DNA of 64,000 bases from Blepharisma stoltei. Lineage: Eukaryota; Ciliophora; Heterotrichea; Heterotrichida; Blepharismidae. A model generated the notes under the pieces. The model was given only the letters and a program-made list of their open reading frames with translations, made no database searches and was not told where the DNA came from. Shown one piece after another: positions 11,401 to 25,000 of this stretch (position 1 is the first letter of the stretch; each line of letters begins with the position of its first letter). The position numbers and the translations under genes were made by a program. Location of the stretch: NCBI GenBank assembly GCA_914767885.1, contig CAJZBQ010000005.1, forward strand, positions 558,001 to 622,000, given 5' to 3'.

Positions 11401-12975
11401 AAATGTGCTTTAGATAATGATAGTGCATTTTTTGAAACCTCTTTTTGGGAAAATCCTTTATCTTTGAGTTTAGCTGGCTCGAGCAATATAATTAGTATTA
11501 TTTTGTATGGACTTTGCAGAAAAGTTTCATTCAATCCTTATGAAGTTCAGTTAATAAGCGGCTATTTACCTCAATTAAATATAGAATGATATAAATATCC
11601 AAAGCCACTTGAGCAGCTTTATCAAAGCATTCTTCACCCAGTGAAGATAATAAATAATGTTCCACAGTTCTGCGAAAGTTTACCAAGCCCAATTGTTCAT
11701 AAATCAGACTATTTATCTATTGTCCCGACTGATCTAATTCCAATAAGCCAGCTTAAAAAACGAGGCCAGCCTATCGTATTCTGGGAAAATGCTTTATGGG
11801 TTCACCAATATGGTTCATATGAGAGTTTAAAATTTTTGAACAGTTTATATGAGCACCCAAATCCAGAAATTTTAAGGACGAAGTTTGTTAAAGCAATTTT
11901 AGACTCCAAATGAAGAGATGTTAGATATGTTCTATTTTGCTATGGGCTTATTTATATTTCTTTTCTAATTTTATATTTTATTCATACTCTTGATCGCCAC
12001 CATAATCCTGAAAGTATGCTTTTACCAATTTTTGTAATTAATGCTGTCATGCTTTTATTTGAATTTTTGCAAATGTATTTGAGCGGAAGAGATTATTGGG
12101 GAGATATATGGAATTTTTTTGATATGACGAGGTGTTCTTTTGTGATACTTTATGCTGTTTTAGTATGAGTGATAGGAATTAATGAGTTGACCAACTATTT
12201 TTTGTCTTGGATTACGTTAATTTCATGGATTAGAGGAGTAGCGTTTTTTAGGTTTTTTGAAAGAACTAGATATATGGTGAGATTGCTTAGAGAGGTTTTA
12301 TCAGATATAGAGTCATTTTTCTTTCTGCTGTTCTATTCAACATTTGGATTTGGAGTTGTCTTTATGGCAGTTCAAAATAATCCTGAAAAATCATTTTTTT
12401 CAGTTTTATCATGATCTTATTTAATTGATTTAAGCTCAATAGAAATAGAAAGCTATGATATTTCTGATTATGCTGTATTCTTATTTGCTTCTGTAGTAAA
12501 TCTTATTATTATGATGAATATTTTGATTTCTGTTATTGGAGATACTTATGATAGAGTTCAAGAAGGAATTATCGTTGCTGACAGAATTGAGCTATTAGAA
12601 ATTATTATTGAAGGCGAAACTTTGGCCTATTGAAATAGAAAAAATGAGTCACATTCATTTATACAAATGCTAACATTGGACAAAAACGAAGAAGATTATA
12701 CTTGGCTTGGAAAAGTTAGGGAAATAAAAGCAAGACTTATTACGCTATCGAAAACTGTCGATCAAACTGTTGAAAAAAATGATAAACGAGCAGAAAAATT
12801 AGATAAGAATTTAGCTAAAATTAAAGCAAGTAATAAGAGCTTGGAAGAAAGGCTCAAAGTAATGAAAAAACATAACAAACTAATGGAAGAAAACTTCGAA
12901 GCATTTTCGAATAAAATGGATGAAAAAATGAGAAATCTTGAAGACCTGCTCACAAAAGCAATAAAAAGTCAATAA
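8413..12975 (+). CDS. WD40-repeat / TRP-like ion channel fusion protein
   Basis: 1,239 residues after two IESs are removed. The N-terminal half is a long run of WD repeats (IIKWRVE, LVKVWNVD, IKVWEWG, IQIWNMWTG, IIAWEVG, IRIWNLN, ISIWALN), many with Trp encoded by TGA. From about residue 885 there is a six-helix-type channel region: YVLFCYGLIYISFLILYF, MLLPIFVINAVMLLFEFL, DIWNFFDMTR, an arginine-containing segment (RGVAFFRFFERTRYMVRLLRE), a pore-like region and the final NLIIMMNILISVIGDTYDRV, typical of TRP/polycystin-type channels. The last 100 residues form a charged coiled coil. It probably acts at a ciliary or cortical membrane as a WD40-scaffolded cation channel. The stop lies 26 bp from the convergent coiled-coil gene. 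Confidence 0.85.
9526..9945 (+). other. Predicted IES 1 in the WD40-channel gene (420 bp)
   Basis: Removing TA-to-TA here converts GAG-TA...TA-C into GAG TAC and joins MLWNSEY to FSLGVDRKIIAWEVG, rebuilding a WD repeat. Without removal there are in-frame stops. The left third is a hairpin of about 135 bp whose arms match the palindromes at 43018-43200 and 53785-53980. Confidence 0.85.
10646..11068 (+). other. Predicted IES 2 in the WD40-channel gene (423 bp, MITE nested inside)
   Basis: Several stops lie between WALNSFS and the channel half. Cutting only the MITE at 10693-11047 still leaves stops. Cutting TA 10646 to TA 11069 gives TTA AAG and the continuous reading WALNSFSLKHISLGNPRE. The MITE therefore sits inside an older IES that would be 68 bp without it. 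Confidence 0.8.
10693..11049 (+). mobile_element. MITE family 1 copy (about 355 bp)
   Basis: Bounded by TTACTCCCC...GGGGAGTTA with inverted CTCCGTGAGTGAACAAAA termini and an internal second copy of the same motif. The core carries GATAATTAGTATAATGAAAT and CTAATTCTGTTTAATTT, shared with the other family members. It has no ORF and is non-autonomous. A TA target duplication points to a Tc1/mariner or pogo-type transposase acting in trans. Confidence 0.9.
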
Positions 12976-13001
12976 TTTATATAAACTTATTAATACTCTT
13001 A

Positions 13002-16000
13002 TTATGTTGTGCTCTTCTTTTTATGGAACATGCTTTTAAGTCTTGATTTCTTTTCTGGAGATTTTAAGCATTTTCTTTTCTCATTAAGCAGCATAACTTC
13101 GTCTCTCTTTAAATTCATCATGCTGCAAATAACCCCTATTACTGTTTCAGCCTCAGGTCTTTGTGGTCCAATCATTTCTAGCATATTTAATATCATAACT
13201 TTTAGCTGCTCTACAGGAATGTCCTCGCCTTTCATAGAAGGACTTCTCGGCTGCCCTTGTGCAATCTTTAGTTGCTCTTTAAGCAGCAAAACCTGCTGAT
13301 CTTGCATTTTTCTGATATTTTCTATGTCATCTAATTCATCACGTAGTTTCTTATTTAAATTCGCGTAATGTGTGGTGGCTTCTTCGACTGAATAAAACAT
13401 GGAACCAATTTCAGATTGAGATCTCTCAGTATTTGATCGTGATGGAGATTCTATAAGTGAAGGCCCTCGAGATAAGTCTATAACGTCTATATCATGAGAA
13501 CCTACATCAGCGAGTCTGACTGGGTGAGCCATTTCTGGACGCTTTTTAATTTCCCGCTCTAAAACATCTTCAAAGTCGACTGAAGACTGATGCTCTTTAT
13601 AGCGAGAAGACAAGAGACGAACAGCTTCTAAGCAGCCCATATCTTTTAAGTCAGCTGGCAATGTATTTTCGATCTCTTTCATAAGATCTTTGGGTGAAAA
13701 GGTGCCATCAATTTTGTAATATGAAGCTAGCTCGTGGACTGCTTGAGCTATAGGAATTCGACGAAGGACTTCTGGGATTTCTTCGGATATTTCATCGATA
13801 ATATCACGGTACTCCGATAATTCGTTATCAGTAAGTTTTATATTCATTTCGTCTTTATTTTTTGTTTCTTCAAAAGATTTTCCAGTTGCCTGAGAATCTT
13901 GATATACATTAAAATGGCGTGGTGAACGAATCCACCCTCTTAACACCTTGTAGCTGTGGAGACCCAGGGATCTTGTGGAAGTTAGTGTGTATATCCAGCC
14001 AGGCTTTGTATGGCTTGAGTGGAACGCAATGTCGGATTGGACCGGCCGCAGCTCACTTCCGAATCAAGGTTTTACCTCTTGGTGGAGATGGACTCAGCGT
14101 TGAAAGGGAAAGCTCAGCAGAGTCTACGTGACCAATCGAGCAACTCCCTAGAGCGATATCAGGCGTTGATTCTGGGCGAGAATTCCATCTTGGCCGATAG
14201 TTTGACCAGAAAATTCATTTTTTGAGGGCAACCCAAGTCTGACATACGGTACTGTGATCCAGTCCACTTCACTAGCTGTTCGACGCGCATCTCAGCGATG
14301 AGGAGTTTTCCCCTAGAGGTGGTGGCAGGCGGCCCAACAGCAAATCAAGGTGGAGAAGCACACCCTGCGGGTGCTACCGAGAGGTTTTCAATAATAAGTA
14401 ATTAACTAACTAACCTGAGGATCTTGAGATGCTAATATTCGTTTTAAGTCTGATAATTGTTGTCTTAACACTAATTGAGTTTTAGCTTCATCATCTAAGG
14501 TTTCTTGAAGATGCTCATTAGCAACATTTAAATCTTGGATTTTGGCTTCGAGTGACTTTTGGGCTACTCTGGATTTTTCAGAGATATCTCTCGCTTCTTT
14601 TTCAAGACTTTCTATATTTTTCTGTAAATTTTCATTATAAATCTTTAAGTTATCTCTTTCTTGCTCAATTTCTCCATAATCTATAGATTTTTCTTCAATT
14701 GCAGCAATCTTGCTATCTAGCTCTTCTTTTAATTCAGCATTAATTTTGACGAGTTTAGAGTTTTCTTCTGCTAATTTTAGAATTATTAAAATTGCGTGAT
14801 CTGATGCGGACTCTGGTGTTTCTAGAGTTGATACGAACCGAGACGAGAGGAAAAACATAGTGGTAATTTTTTCTGGTGTGTGTTTTTGGCCAATGGCTAA
14901 ACTTCGACTTTTTTGCGAGATTGTAGATGGGGATACCAGTGTAATGCCCTTCATCACTCCATGGAAGCATTACTGAGCCTGTGATACAGCTCAGACAGAC
15001 CATGTAGAAGGTAAAGACGGTTTACCTATATCCGAGCCCTGCTGCCGATGGTTGATGTGGGTTTTGTCGTTTGGTGAGACCCAGAAGATTTTTCTTCAGA
15101 CTCTAATGATCCAATTTTTTCATTTTCTTGTTTAAGTAACTCTATTGTCGCTTTGAGATTTTTCACATAAATTTCATATTGTTGGTTTTCGATGTTAAAT
15201 CTATCGTTTTCTAAGTTAAGTTGAGTCGTTATATTGTTCATTTCCATAAAATCATTGCCGATTCTTTCGATTTCTTCTTCTTTTGCTGCAAGTTCATGCT
15301 TCAGAGAGACAACTTGCTTATTTAGCTTTTCGATTTCTATGGTTGAATATTTCAAATTATTGTCCATCTCTGCGATTATTGTATTCTTTTCTTGGTTTTC
15401 TTTGGAAATCTTCTTAAATTCTTCTTCAAGATCTGAGTAATTATTTCCAGATAAACTAGATTGTTCTTGAATTATTTTTATTTTTGTTTCAAATTCTGAA
15501 ATTTGTCCTAGCATCTCTGTTTCACTTTTACTGTATCTTTGAGAGCATTCTTCAATCTTTAATTTTAGTTCATGGATTTCAAGCTCTTTTGATTCTAATT
15601 TTTGGTTAAGCTCTTCCTCTTTCTCATAATTTTTATCTTTCTCATTTTTCAAGCTATCAATTTCATCAGAAAGTTCTTGAATCACTTCTTCTTTAACATC
15701 AACGTCATTTTGTAACATTTTTTGGGCTCTTTCTTTCTCTTCCACTTTTTTATTTAACTCTTCAATTTCTTCTTTGTTGTTTTTAAGGATTTCTTCATAG
15801 CTTTCAACTGATTTTTTTCTATATGAAACATACAATTCATTGATTTCTTCACTTAATTTTTGTGACTCTTCTTTAAGACTTTTAATTTCTTCATCTTTTT
15901 GAGATTTAATCAAATCTTTGTCCATTTTCATCCTAGCAACTAACTCATTTTTTTCGCTTTCTGCTTTGGCTCTTAGGGTATCTGAATTGCTTTTTTGTTC

Positions 16001-19000
16001 TTCTAGCTCAATATTTAGCTTTTCTATAGTTTCATTAAGTTCAGAAAGTAGAATTTTGTGATTTTCAATGATTTCTTTTGTGCTTTCTAACTGAATTTCA
16101 AGATTCTCCTTGTCATTTCTTAAATTATTATTTTCTTCAGTAAGGATTCCAATTGACTTATTAGAGCTTGACAGTGTAGTTACAAGATGATTTGAGTCAT
16201 TTAGCTTGTTTTCAAGCATTTTGATCTCATGGTCTTTAGATGAGATTGTACTATGTGAGAGCCTAAGTTGTGACTCCAATTCAGCCTCTTTTTGATTATG
16301 ACTATCAATTAAATCTTTTATATCATTTTGGTACTGAGAAATCTGGAGGGTAATTTTGTCGTTTAAAATCAAGATGGTCGAATTTTCTTCTGATTTTTCT
16401 GAAAGACTATTACTGAGCTCTGAGTTTTTCTCTTTAAGTGATTTTATTTCTGCAATGTAATTAAGAGTGGCTTGATTTAAAAATTCATTTTGGTTGGTTA
16501 AGCTTTCATTTTCTAAGGTTTTTTCATGGATCTCTTGATTTAAAGATTCAACATTTTCTATAAGTGATGTGATTTGAGTATCTTTTTCTGATTTTTCTTT
16601 ATCGGCAGACTCGAAGGCTTCTTTATACTTATCAATATCATTCGAGAATTCGATAATTTGATTCTCCTTATCATTGATAATATCAAAAAGTTTTGTAATT
16701 TCTTGATCCTTTAAGGAAAGTGATAATTCTAAGCCAGTATTTTTTTCTTTCATTATAGCTAGTTCATAGTCTTTTTCTTTTACAGCTGCTTCTAAATCTT
16801 CCAGCTTTTCTGAATACTTTGTTGAGTCTGCATCAATTTCACTGAGCTGAATTTCAAGCTCTTTAATTCTACTTTCAAGCTTTGCATTTTCATTTATTTT
16901 TTCTTTAATTTTCTCTTCCAGCTCATTTTTCTTCTCTTCTAATAGAGACTTTGATTCTATAATAGTATTAATTTCTATCTTATTTTTTTCAATAAGATCT
17001 ATGCTTTCAATCTTATTTTTGTCTAATTGAGCTTTCAAATCTTTAATTTCTTTTTCATTTGTTATGATATTTTCTTCAAGATTCTGAATCTGGTCATCTC
17101 TTTTGCTGATAAGAGATTTTAGACCTTCTATATCATCTAGTAAATTATTATTTTCGTTTTCCTTTTCATCTAAACTTGTCTTCAAAGTCAAAATCTCTTT
17201 TTTACTTTCTCCAACCTCTTTTACTAAATTTTCAATCGTTTGGCTTAGCTCGATTTTATCTTTGCTATTTTTATTGCTTTCTGTTTCATAAACTTTAATT
17301 TTTTGAGCCAAATCGTTTTTCTCTGTCACTATATTTTCTACTTCCTTTTCTAAATTTTTAATTGTTTCTGCCAAATAAATATTTTCTTTCATTTTCTCTT
17401 CCAATTTTTGTTCTAAATCCTGATTTCTTGTTAGTAAATTATTTTGATTTTCATCTTCTTCTTTTATTTTTTCCTGCAATTTTTTTTCTAAATCCTGAAT
17501 TTTTACAAGCAAATCATTTTGATTTTCGTTTTTTTCATTTATTTTCTTTTGCAATTCTTGTTCTAAATCCTGAATTCTTGTAAGTAAATTATTTTGACTT
17601 TCACTTTTGCCATTAATTTGCGATTCCAATATTATAACATAATCTGCCAATTTATTCTTCTCATCGTCTTTTAATAAATTTTCTTCTTTCAAAGAATTTA
17701 TTTTGTCATTTAAGACATCAATTTTTCCTTTATTTTCTGAGTTTTCATTTTCTAATTCTAAAATATACTTAGTAAGTCGATCTCTTTCACTTTCATTTTC
17801 TGATATTTGAAGCTCTAAATCTTTTACTAGCTTATTGACCTCATTTTCTTTTTCTAAAGTGCTTTGTCCTAAACTGCTCAATTCATTATCGAGTATTTCA
17901 ATTTGTGCATTTTTTTCTATAATTGATTTTTCCAAAGATTGAACTTTTTCAGTATAAATATTCAGGGTTTCTTGATTCTCTTGTTTTAATTGATTAATCT
18001 CATCAAGATGAGAACTCTCTAGTGATTTTATTTTTTCACTAAAATTAAGAGAATCATTTTGTCTGTCATCTTCTAAACTCTTGATATTTTTTAAATATTT
18101 CTCTTCTTTATTCTTTAAAGCTTCTGCTTTTTCATGTTCATCCTGAAGATTATTTTTTAGCTCTTTTATGCTCTCTCTGCATTTGCTGATTTCCTTATCT
18201 TTTTTCTCAATATTTTCTTTCAACTCATCTATTTCACAATTAAATGTTTCTATTTCTTTCTTAATTTCATTATCTTTCTCAATAATATTTTGTTTTAATT
18301 CATTTATATGCACAATATTTTCTTCGATTTCTTTGTCTTTCTTTTCTATTTCGCCCTCCAAACCTATTATTTGCTCAAGATATTTATCTATTACACTGTC
18401 TTTTTCTTGAGATTCTTTTGCTCTTGTCACAATATCATCGTAATCTTTTTTTAATTTTTCTAATTTATTGCAAAGCCTTTCGTTCTGACTTAAAGCTTGC
18501 TCTAATTCATTTGCCTTATGGGCTAAATTGTTTTCTTTTTCCTGAATTAAATTTTCCAAGTTTTTGATTTTTCCTTTTTCTTTCTTTAAGTCTGCTTCTA
18601 TTTTTTCTTTTTCTGTTTCAATATTGATAATAATTTCTTCAAATCGGCGTTTTTGAACCTCAAATTCAGCTGAATCTTTTTCCCTTCCTAGATTGGCAAT
18701 TTGTATCGCTTGAGTTAAAGAAAGAATCTCTTTATCTTTTTCGGCAATAATTTCATTATTTTTTTCTTTTGCTGAGTTAGCTTCATCTAAGCTGTTTTGA
18801 ATTTCTTTAATCTTGTCTTCATTTTCTTCGCTCAGCATTTTATAATGCCTTACACTATTTGCAAGTCTATGTTATGATTACTTTTCTTTTTCTTCCAATA
18901 AATCTTCACAGAGTTGATTTAAAGTTGTTTCTTTTGTTGCATACTCTTTTTCTTTTTTATCTGATGTTTCTTTAAGAAGATTAAGTTTTGCATCGTTCTC

Positions 19001-22000
19001 TTCAGTAAGCTTTTTGATTTCACTGCTATTCTGATTAAGTCTATATAAATTTTACTGGTTTCTAATAAATTCATTCTCATTTTGCTTTTCAATAAATTTC
19101 TTCTCCATCATTTTGAGTTCAAATTTCAAATTGTCAATCTCTAGCTGCACTTCTTTTTGCTTTTTTAGTGAGCTTTGTTTTGCTTCATTAAGTTCTTTGA
19201 CAGTTTCTTCTAATCTAATTTTATTTTCATTTAATAATGATTGGTAATTTTCTGATCCTTTTAATGTCGAGTCAATCCATTGCTTTTGAGATTCATTCAA
19301 GTTATTCAACTGATCTATTTCGAGCAACAAGTCATCCTTTTCGCCTTGAGCTGCCTTACAAAGCTCATTTAGTTCAATGATTTTTCTTTCATAAAGATCA
19401 ATTTTTTGTTCTTGATCCTTTTGAAGAGTATTTAGCTCTAAACTTTTATCTTCAAGCTCCTTTGATTTTTTCTTTAGATTATCCTGAAGATTTTTGATAA
19501 TTTCTTCAAGTTGCATCTCTTTTTTCTTTGAATTTTCTATCCTTATTTCATAATCTTGCGCTTCATCATTAAATTGGTCTTCGATTTGGCTCTTTTCTTC
19601 TTGATTAAATTAAAATTAAATTAAATTCTAGCAGGTCTTTGGGGTTTATTTAAACCCTTCACCGTCCCACCACAGGCTTCAGGCTCAAGTACCCCTAGTC
19701 ATCTGGCATCGCACAATACCCTTTCCCTATCTACATCACTAGTCTCGAGAAGACTCATCCGATTTTTGTGTCTTGGTCTGGTTCTTACAGAATTGATTTA
19801 TTAACTCTAAATCGTGCTCAGGATATTGATAAAATCACTTGGTGCCTTCTTTCAGACTACCCTCCTGATAAAGAATAAACTGTTTCTCAGAAGTGTGAGC
19901 CAAACATTGTGCTCTCATTACATCGTGTGAGGGTGAAACAAAAAAGCCTGCTATTGAATCCTGGCCAGGCAAACTAATGCCGGGCCTCTTTAAAGAATGG
20001 AATCAACTTGCCAGTCAACTACCCTCTCTATCTTTTATAAAATTTTCTTTTTGAAGAATATTAATTTTTTCTGATAATTCAGCATTTTCTATCATAAGCT
20101 TTCCATAACCCTCTTTCAAAGCAATCTTTTCACTGTTTGAATTAATTAGATCTTCATTTACATTTTCAATAATTTTTTTAAGTGAATAATTTTCATCCTT
20201 CAATATATCAAGCTCTGCAGCAAGTCTGTCATTTATATCATCCAATTCCACAACTTTTTCTTCCATAGAATTTAATGATTTTTTGTATTCCTCTACTCTT
20301 TCTTTCAAGGATTTAATTTCTTCTTCTTTTCTCTTACTCCCCCCTCTGCGAGCGAACAAAAAAATTTGTTCGCTTAAGGAGGGATATTTTTTTTTTAATT
20401 TTATAATAAATTTTTAAGCATCCAATTCGCAAAAATTAGAAAGCAAAAATTGATTTAAATTTTTTAAATTTATGTCTAGAGTGCAGACTGTTTAAAAATT
20501 CAACAGAATTAGCTCGAGATTATAATAATACTAATTATCACTTATATATCCGAAATTTTTAAACTAATTTTTTTACTCATGGAAGGGGGAGTTAATGCCA
20601 TTTTTTAAATCATCAAGCAGGCTTTTTTCTTCATTTTGTTGTTGATCATTGAATTGCAGATTTTTCAGCTGATTCTGAATCTCCTTATTGAGATCTGCAA
20701 TTTCGCCATCTTTTGCTTTGATTATATCTTTATATACTGTGTTGGAAAAATTTCAAACCTCTTATTTCGCCAATAAACTGCTTCCATTAAATTTTTTAAT
20801 AGTTCAAACATTAAAACTATTGTTCCTATAATTTAAATTAAATAATTTGTCTATAAATAATGATTGCAAAACTTTATATTCTATCCAGTATCTAAAATAG
20901 ACATCTTTGAATGAGATATTATTCTTGGAAGCTGCATTTTATTAAAATAAAACAATTTTTATATAATTATTAATTTAGATTGTGATATTATAAATAGAGA
21001 TTTCTAATAAAATTGCTGATTTTTATTTTTAAAATTATTATAAGTATATCTTGTTTGATTTTTGTTCAAATCCAAAATGCAGAATATTGAGATCTATTTA
21101 AATATTAAAAATATTGCGTTATTCGGTTTTAATTTTATAAAAAGAAATACAAATTAATGATGGTGGTTTTTTTTTGGATTTGAGCACATCTTAAAAACAA
21201 GAGATGCTCTCAATTCCAAAATGCAAAAAATAATGATCTATTAATATTAAGTAAATTTTAATATTAAAGAACTGCATTATTTCGAAAAATCTCTCGAATC
21301 TCTCTTAAAAATAAAATATACTTAAATTGTAATAAAGAACATTTTCATATCTTTTACACTCTTAGGAGTCATAATAATTTAATTTATGTAATTTATTAGC
21401 ATCTAATTATTAATTGTCTAAAATTTTATTAACTAACTCCCCTGTTCTGTGAGTGAACAAAAAAATTTTGTTCTGGGGTTAATTTTTATTTTTCGAAATT
21501 TAAAAAAATCCCGATTCGCAAAAATTGAAAGCATATATTTATTTAATTTGTAAAATTTATGTTTTTAAATGCAAGTTGTTTAGAATTAAACATAATTAGC
21601 TAGATATTTCGTTATAATAATTGTCACTTATATATCAAAAAATTTTTTATAAAGAATTTTTTTTCGTACATGAAGGTGGTTTTTGAGTAAAAATAGGGAT
21701 TTTTCCAATAGTTTTGTTCTCTCTTGGAGGGGAATAAGTCTATTCATATTGATGATGGATAAATGAGAATTCACCAGATACTTGCTTATGCCTGATCAAA
21801 TCAAGCCCATTAGGAAATTCTGCCAACGCTTTATACCTGTTTATCTCGTTTAAGTTGGATTGCTCTTTTTCATTTAAAACATCTTCTAATTTCTTTAGCT
21901 CTAGTTTAAGAAATGCAATATTGTCATCTTTCTCAGTTACTGAGTTATCTATATCTCCTAGTTGCCTTTCTAAATCTTCAATTATAATATTGTCATTTTT

Positions 22001-25000
22001 ATTTTCTTCTTTTAGAGCCAGGTTTTCCTTGCTTATTTTTTCTATTTCTTTTTGAAGACCTTCAATTAGTTTAGCTTGAGCTTTTAAGCCATCTGATTGA
22101 ATTTGTGAATTTTTGATTTTTTCCTCTTTTAGTGAAGAATACTTTCCAATTTCATCAGCTAAATTTTCATTTTCTGATTTTAATCTATTTATTTTTTCTT
22201 TCAGTTCATTAATCAAGAATCCTTTGTTTTCTTCTTCATCAGTAAGGATTTTATTTTCATATTGAATTTCTTGGAGTTTACCGTTTAATTCCTCAATTTC
22301 TTTATCCAACCCTACTATCTTTTCATTTAGCTCTTTAATTTGGCTCTCATGCATCTTTTTTATTTGTTTTTCAAGTTTTTCTTTATCTTTAAGCGACTCA
22401 GAAAGACTAATAATTTGGTTTTCCAAAGATTTTATCTGGTCTTTATGGACTTTTTCAGCTTTTGGGTCGATTAATTTTTGTGGAGAGTTTTTTTCTATTT
22501 TTTGTCTGCTTTCTGATTCTTGTTTTAAGCCTTTTCGTAATTTGTCAAGTAAAATGTCTTTTTGCTTTATTTGATTTTTTAATATTTGCTGCTCTTCAAT
22601 ATGAGTTTCTACTTCTTGCTTTAGGTTTTCTGATTTGGATAATTCTTCATTATACAATTGACTTAAATCTTCAATTCTTGCATTTGCTTCATTAAGTTCC
22701 TTGATTTTTTGGTCTATATATAGCTAGATTAAAATAAATTCAAGGGTAATTAAAAATAATAAACTTATAGTATAATTTATATAGAAAATAGGGAACAATC
22801 TTTTATTAAGAAACAATATTTGCATGAAACCTATTTTAATAAATAATAACTCTTTTTTGAACTTATCAGAGCCTAATCGAAGCTGAGGCATCATTTCATT
22901 TTTTTCTTTTTCCATTACCTTGATGATCGATCTCAATTCCTGATTTCTTACTTCTTTCAAAAGAAATAAAATTTCATCGCTTGACGGAAATTGAAATTCG
23001 TGGCTCTTATATGAAGTAAGTAGGATATATCCTGATGAAACTGAAATAGTGCTATGCCACTTTTCGAGTAGGCCTTTAGGCTTGGGGAAGCCTAGCCTAA
23101 GAGGGAAATTATATTTCTCATCCGAAGGTTCTCCTATCCTTTCCAGATGGGCTAGACAGGTTTTGCCTATCACATAGTCTCCCCTTGTTCGGAACTATCA
23201 GAGCAATGTCCAAACCTGGATTGCTAATATCTTGGAAGGTGCTTAGGTCGGAAATCCAAAGAACTGCCTTATATTTTCTCTCATTCAAACCTCGGGGTAA
23301 ATTGAGACTGCTTTTCTTGAAGCCAAGACTAAGCAAAGGCGAGTGGGTTTTCCATTTATAAAAGTTTAATCTTTTAACATAACTTACTTCTTTTTCTTTG
23401 CTATCCTCTTCCGCTTTCTTCAAGATTTCTTCAAATTGCTCAGCTTTATCACTAATATCTTTCAAAGCTTCATTTAAATCGCCATTTTCCTTTTCAAATT
23501 TTTCTTTTTCGCTACTGATTTCATTTATTTTTTCTTCCAAGCTTTCAATTTCTTTATTTTTATCTTCCAAAATTTTTGATAAAGAAAGTATTTCTTCATT
23601 CAATTTTTCGATATTCTCATAGTCATTATCAGCATTTTTCCTTCCTCCTCTGACCTTTTCTCTGCTTTCTTTACGAATCGCTGTGCTTTTCTTTCCACTG
23701 GAGTGCTCTTTTTGGTATACTTCTCGTAGCCCTTCATACTCATTTTTTAGATCTTCAAAGTCTTCGCATTTTTTATTGTACTGTTCACTGAGATTTTCAA
23801 AATTTTGCTGAAATTCCTCTTTCATAGATTCGTTTTGTTCTAATTGTTGATTGAACTTTTGGCCTAATTCTTGATACTCTTTTAGAAGCTTTGACATGTC
23901 TTCTTTTAAGCTGAAATTTTCACGTTTAAGCGCTCTGGATTCTTCCTTTAGCTTGAGATCACTATCCTTAATATCAATTGTCCAGCCAGTCTTAGTGGTT
24001 CTTGAAAATCTATCATTTCCTTTATAATTTTCAATAATTTCTTCTAGTTTTCTCTTTTCAGATGCATGCTCATCTTTTAATCTTTGAATAGCTTTTTCAT
24101 AGGTAGATGGATATTGTGCAAACTTGGTTTTCCATTCCTGTAAAGCATCACGCTCTTTTATAATAGAATTTAATTTTTCTAGCAAGGAATGATCAGATGA
24201 TTCTGGAGATCTTTCATTAGAAGAGGCTGGTCGAGTTAAAACTTTTTTTTCAAGATCATGGATTCTTTGCTTTAAAGCCTGACATTCAGTTTTTATTGTA
24301 TTGATCTGAAATTCTTTATTCTGGATATAAGCAATTTTTTCACTTAGCTCGTCTTGTAAGGAAACAATAACTTCATTAGCTCTTTTCAATTCTTTTCTTA
24401 ACAAACTTGTTTCATTCCCAGGAGAATATTCATTTTCTCCATCCCTAAGCATTTGTTTTAGCCTTCCTATATATTCGTCAGCTTTTTTAAGATTTTCCTT
24501 TAGTTCTCTATTTTCAATCAAAATATCTTCATCTTTTGATTTTTTTGGCGAAAATTCTCGATTTTTGAACATTTGGCTTCAAATTTGGTTATTTAAGTTC
24601 GCAAAAACTTCTCATAGTTTAGCCTTCAGGTTAATTTCATCGGTTCTTCTAGCGTCTTTTAGTATGATAAGAGTTTTGGCTTGAGCGTCCGCAAGCATCT
24701 CTGAAATAATTGAAAAATCTTTGGCAGACGCTGATTTATTCTCGGCGGTTGGGCTTGATAAAATTTCTTGGTCTAGTTTGTGCTTTTCTTCGTTTAGATC
24801 CTGAACAATTTCTTTTCAAGCTCTTGAATGGGTTAGAGAAGGATTCATTTCTTCGCTGTATGAAGTGAGAGCTAAATAGGAATTACACATGATTTTGTGA
24901 ACAACTTTTTGTAGTCGAGATTGGACTTGGCTTGATTTCGTGTCTTCAAGGTGCTTTGAAGCTGAAGAAGGCCTTGGATGAAGCCTAGAATAATTGAAGA

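Noticed and set aside
14019-14225. GC-rich frames at 13919-14225
   Set aside because: They are inside the predicted 504-bp IES, overlap each other, and show no family features.
22724-23173. 149-residue minus-strand frame with a hydrophobic tail
   Set aside because: It lies wholly inside a predicted IES and has no recognisable motif; the hydrophobic end comes from AT-rich sequence.
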